NCBI GenBank assembly: GCA_023429375.1
Contig: JAEYVY010000005.1
Coordinates: forward strand, 1 to 64,000
Source of the DNA: Bacteroidota bacterium
Lineage (GTDB): Bacteria; Bacteroidota; Bacteroidia; Bacteroidales; Tannerellaceae
Direction of reading: 5' to 3'
DNA: 64,000 nucleotides
A program made the translations under genes and the position numbers. The notes beneath the pieces were generated by a model, which was not told where the DNA came from, did no database searches, and was given only the letters and a program-made list of their open reading frames with translations. Shown here one piece after another: positions 61,309 to 64,000 of this stretch (the first letter of the stretch is position 1; every line of letters begins with the position of its first letter).

Positions 61309-62592
61309 GCCATACAGATCAAACGCCTCTGCACGTTCAATCTTTATATTATAAAATCCTCCAATTGATAGAGGGTTCGTTTTTTCAACCAACACTTCCG
61401 GATCAACTTCAGGTGAATCAAACTGGGTTCGGCCAATATAAAAATCGTCGTCTTCACGATCAATAACCACTTCCATGATTTGTCCTACTTTTGACTCGTT
61501 AATTTCGGCAGCTATGCCTTCTTGCACACGCATCAGATAGTCCAGTCGCTCTTGCTTAATTTCCTGAGGAATATCATCCGAATATTTCTTATAAGCATAG
61601 GTTCCCGTTTCATGACTATAGGCAAATGCCCCCATTCGTTCAAAGCGCATTTTACGTGTAAAGTCTATCAGCTCTTCGAAATCCTGATCCGTTTCTCCCG
61701 GATGGCCAACCATCAAAGTTGTACGTAGATGTATACCAGGCACTTCCCTACGCATACGTTCCAATAGCTCATAAGTCTCTGCTTTCGTTATGTTACGTCT
61801 CATCAACTTCAACATTGGATCGCTAATGTGCTGCAAAGCAATATCAAGATAATTACAGATATTATCTCTTTCACGCATCACGCGTAACAAGTCATATGGG
61901 AAATGAGCCGGATAAGCATAGTGCAAACGAATCCATTTTACACCTTGAATATCCGAGATTCGTTCTAATAATTCCGGCAAGGCCATTCGTTTATAGGTAT
62001 CCAACCCATAATAGGTCAAATCCTGAGCAATAACCTGAAACTCTTTTACCCCCTGTGCAACGAGTGAGCGTACCTCTTCTTCAATTTCTTCTATCGGACG
62101 TGATTTATAACGTCCTGTTATGATAGGTATTGAACAATAGGAACAGGTACGATCACACCCTTCCGCTATTTTCAAATAACCATAATGCGAAGGGGTTGTC
62201 AACACACGGTCGGATGCCAACTCCTTATTATATGATTTACCTAAATCGGTAATTAATTCTTTCCAATTAAATTTCCCGTAAAAACGATTGACTTCCGGCA
62301 ATTCGTTCTTCATTTCTGTAAGGAATCGCTCAGACAAGCATCCCATCACATAAAGTTCGCCAATCTTTCCTTTTTTCTTAGCTTCTCCTAATTCAAGAAT
62401 CATATTGATAGATTCTTCTTGTGCATCTCCAATAAATCCACAAGTGTTTACCACTACAATTTCACCATTTATCTTACTAGGATCATGCTCTACTGTATAG
62501 CCATTCGCTACGAATTGGCGCATAAGTTGCTCGGAATCCACCAGATTTTTTGAACAACCCAGTGTAATTATATCTACTTTATTTTTTCTCAT
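61294..62592 (-). CDS. rimO: Ribosomal protein S12 methylthiotransferase
   Basis: 432 aa. Radical-SAM methylthiotransferase modifying an aspartate of ribosomal protein S12. N-terminal UPF0004 domain with LGCSKNLVDSE and VNTCGFIGDAQEES (first cluster Cys residues), radical-SAM motif GCDRTCSYCSIP, and a C-terminal TRAM domain. Cytoplasmic. It lies 9 nt after ftsY, likely co-transcribed. Confidence 0.96.
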   Translation of the reverse strand: MRKNKVDIITLGCSKNLVDSEQLMRQFVANGYTVEHDPSKINGEIVVVNTCGFIGDAQEESINMILELGEAKKKGKIGELYVMGCLSERFLTEMKNELPEVNRFYGKFNWKELITDLGKSYNKELASDRVLTTPSHYGYLKIAEGCDRTCSYCSIPIITGRYKSRPIEEIEEEVRSLVAQGVKEFQVIAQDLTYYGLDTYKRMALPELLERISDIQGVKWIRLHYAYPAHFPYDLLRVMRERDNICNYLDIALQHISDPMLKLMRRNITKAETYELLERMRREVPGIHLRTTLMVGHPGETDQDFEELIDFTRKMRFERMGAFAYSHETGTYAYKKYSDDIPQEIKQERLDYLMRVQEGIAAEINESKVGQIMEVVIDREDDDFYIGRTQFDSPEVDPEVLVEKTNPLSIGGFYNIKIERAEAFDLYGKPVE

Positions 62593-62601
62593 GTTAGTTG
62601 A

Positions 62602-63558
62602 TTACTCTCCAAATAAAGAATTTACAAATTCCTTTCTATTGAAAACTTGTAAATCTTCAATGCCTTCACCGAGGCCAATATATTTAACAGGGATACGGAA
62701 TTGATCTGAAATGCCAATTACGACACCACCTTTTGCAGTTCCATCCAATTTAGTTACAGCCAATGCATTAACTTCTGTCGCTGCTGTAAATTGCTTAGCT
62801 TGTTCAAACGCATTCTGGCCCGTCGAACCATCTAATACTAATAAAATTTCATGAGGTGCATTTGGAACGACTTTCTTCATCACATTTTTGATTTTGGTCA
62901 GCTCGTTCATCAAATTGATCTTGTTGTGCAAACGTCCTGCTGTATCGATAATCACAACATCAGCTTTGTTTGCTACTGCCGAACTCAGCGTGTCAAAAGC
63001 AACAGATGCAGGATCTGCACCCATCTTCTGTTTTACCACAGGAACGCCTACTCGTTCTCCCCAAATCACAAGTTGTTCAACAGCTGCAGCTCGAAATGTA
63101 TCAGCAGCACCAAGATACACCTTGTTTCCTGCTTTCTTGAACTGGTAGGCTAACTTACCAATAGTTGTTGTTTTTCCTACGCCATTTACTCCAACTACCA
63201 TGATAACATAGGGTGTATGTTCTACTGATGGCACTTCAAATCCATCAGCGTCATCCGTATTGTTTTCAGTCAGAAGTGCAGCAATTTCATCGCGAAGAAT
63301 TGCGCTCAATTCGTCTGCATTTACATATTTGTCTTTTTCAACCCGCTTTTCAATCCTGGAAATAATCTTCAATGTGGTTTCAACCCCTACATCAGAAGTA
63401 ATTAAAACCTCTTCAAGATTGTCTAACACATCGTCGTCTACTTTACTTTTACCTGCAATCGCACGGGTTAGCTTCGAAAAGACACTTTCTTTCGTTTTAG
63501 ACAATCCTTTATCTAACGTTTCTTTCTTTTCCCTACTGAAAAAGCTGAAAATTCCCAT
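62602..63558 (-). CDS. ftsY: Signal recognition particle receptor FtsY
   Basis: 318 aa. SRP-type GTPase with a short N-terminal region: N domain (about 20-105), G1 GVNGVGKT (123-130), DTAGR (about 206), and TKLDG. Docks SRP-ribosome complexes at the inner membrane. The acidic A domain seen in E. coli is absent, as is usual in short FtsY forms. First gene of ftsY-rimO. Confidence 0.96.
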   Translation of the reverse strand: MGIFSFFSREKKETLDKGLSKTKESVFSKLTRAIAGKSKVDDDVLDNLEEVLITSDVGVETTLKIISRIEKRVEKDKYVNADELSAILRDEIAALLTENNTDDADGFEVPSVEHTPYVIMVVGVNGVGKTTTIGKLAYQFKKAGNKVYLGAADTFRAAAVEQLVIWGERVGVPVVKQKMGADPASVAFDTLSSAVANKADVVIIDTAGRLHNKINLMNELTKIKNVMKKVVPNAPHEILLVLDGSTGQNAFEQAKQFTAATEVNALAVTKLDGTAKGGVVIGISDQFRIPVKYIGLGEGIEDLQVFNRKEFVNSLFGE

Positions 63559-63645
63559 ATTAAACTTGCTTTTTTATCATTTATCGAATCTCGCTGCTAA
63601 GTTACACCATTTTATCAACAACTCCATATAAAATAACCTACGAAA

Positions 63646-64000
63646 TCATGAACGACTTGTCTGTAAGCCTGTCCGGGATAGGCTCATATCAACAAATCGT
63701 GCATTCATTGATAGTTTATTTTCCTGAAGAATTTGTTTAATTCTAACGGCTGCCTGAGGATCTTTTGCAACCATATAAAGATAACCTCCCCCACCTGCAC
63801 CAGGCAATTTATAACCTTGTGTATAATCAGAGATCATCTCGATCAATCGTTCTATTGCCGGCGTACTTGTGCCTGAGTCTAACGCTTTTTTTAACTCCCA
63901 TGTCCTTTTCACTAAACGTCCATAGGAACTGAAATCGCCATGTTGGATAGTATCATACATATCCAAAGCATGTTCTTTAATTTCCGACAACAGATTCAAA
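63646..64000 (-). CDS. fkp: C-terminal fragment of a GHMP-type kinase, probably fucokinase/GDP-fucose pyrophosphorylase
   Basis: Partial; 118 codons visible, open at the right edge. GYKLPGAGGGGYLYMVAKDPQAA is GHMP motif 3, and the ending RFVDMSLSRTGLQTSRS resembles the tail of the bifunctional L-fucokinase/fucose-1-phosphate guanylyltransferase (Fkp) of Bacteroides, which makes GDP-fucose from salvaged fucose. With only the kinase tail in view, another GHMP sugar kinase is possible. It lies 88 nt before ftsY on the same strand. Confidence 0.6.
   Translation of the reverse strand, partial: LNLLSEIKEHALDMYDTIQHGDFSSYGRLVKRTWELKKALDSGTSTPAIERLIEMISDYTQGYKLPGAGGGGYLYMVAKDPQAAVRIKQILQENKLSMNARFVDMSLSRTGLQTSRS

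Noticed and set aside
1..64000. tRNA genes, CRISPR array, prophage, restriction or toxin-antitoxin loci
   Set aside because: Intergenic regions were read on both strands; no cloverleaf, spaced direct repeats, integrase or nuclease pair was seen.

Overview
The window looks like a chromosomal segment of a Bacteroides-type member of the Bacteroidales. The reasons are: many promoters of the Bacteroides form (TAnnTTTG at -7, often with TTTG about 20 nt upstream), few Shine-Dalgarno sites, a complete Bat (Bacteroides aerotolerance) operon, a xylose operon headed by a Nudix-type regulator, an SDR-type threonine dehydrogenase with Kbl, a GlgB/ManA group, a TonB-dependent receptor with a carboxypeptidase-like N-terminal domain, and a GHMP-kinase C-terminus resembling fucokinase (Fkp). 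No tRNA, CRISPR array, prophage or intact insertion sequence was seen. Most of the window is conserved housekeeping DNA; the more unusual parts are listed as findings.

Layout. 1-817 is non-coding: a strong leftward promoter with a boxA-like leader (probably an rRNA operon lying off the left edge) and a long intergenic hairpin repeat. 0.8-9.4 kb: cinA, an exported peptide deformylase, a GNAT acetyltransferase, yjdM, a His-rich membrane protein followed by a TonB-dependent receptor, ndk, a DUF4494 protein, a YggS-type PLP protein and a dihydroorotate-dehydrogenase-like flavoprotein. 9.4-12.7 kb is an AT-rich accessory block: three hairpins (one like paired IS3-family ends), then a three-gene operon in which the two halves of a YjbH-type outer-membrane protein are separate genes in reversed order, followed by a lipoprotein. 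13.0-24.2 kb: a four-module CoA-disulfide-reductase/rhodanese/TusA/DsrE protein, a GH3-PA14 lipoprotein glycosidase, a ClC channel, an SDR protein, a PHP-type histidinol phosphatase, and divergent kbl and tdh (threonine to glycine).

24.3-36 kb is mostly leftward: glgB-manA-5'-nucleotidase, then xylR-like Nudix regulator-xylB-xylA-xylE, then a CorC/HlyC-type protein. 36.2-39.7 kb: aguA-aguB (agmatine to putrescine) with pabB-pabC. 40-45.3 kb: DUF362 protein, a large NapH/NapG-like polyferredoxin, tgt and an LptF/G permease. 45.3-48.6 kb: cdd and an esterase (leftward), then DUF2520 protein-kdsC-maf. 48.8-51.2 kb: a tandem universal stress protein, a small HTH protein, and a PAP2 phosphatase at the tail of the Bat operon.

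51-59.5 kb is the Bat operon (MoxR ATPase, DUF58, a BatD-like membrane protein, BatA, BatB, BatC, BatD, BatE, PAP2), read leftward from one promoter near 59.54 kb. 59.6-64 kb: an unusual HU-transmembrane-LysM protein coupled to a normal HU gene, rimO, ftsY, and the C-terminal part of an fkp-like kinase running off the right edge.

Functions were assigned by reading translated motifs only. No database search was run, so family names are recognition calls. Starts are adjusted where a TTG or early ATG gave an implausible N-terminus or clashed with a promoter.
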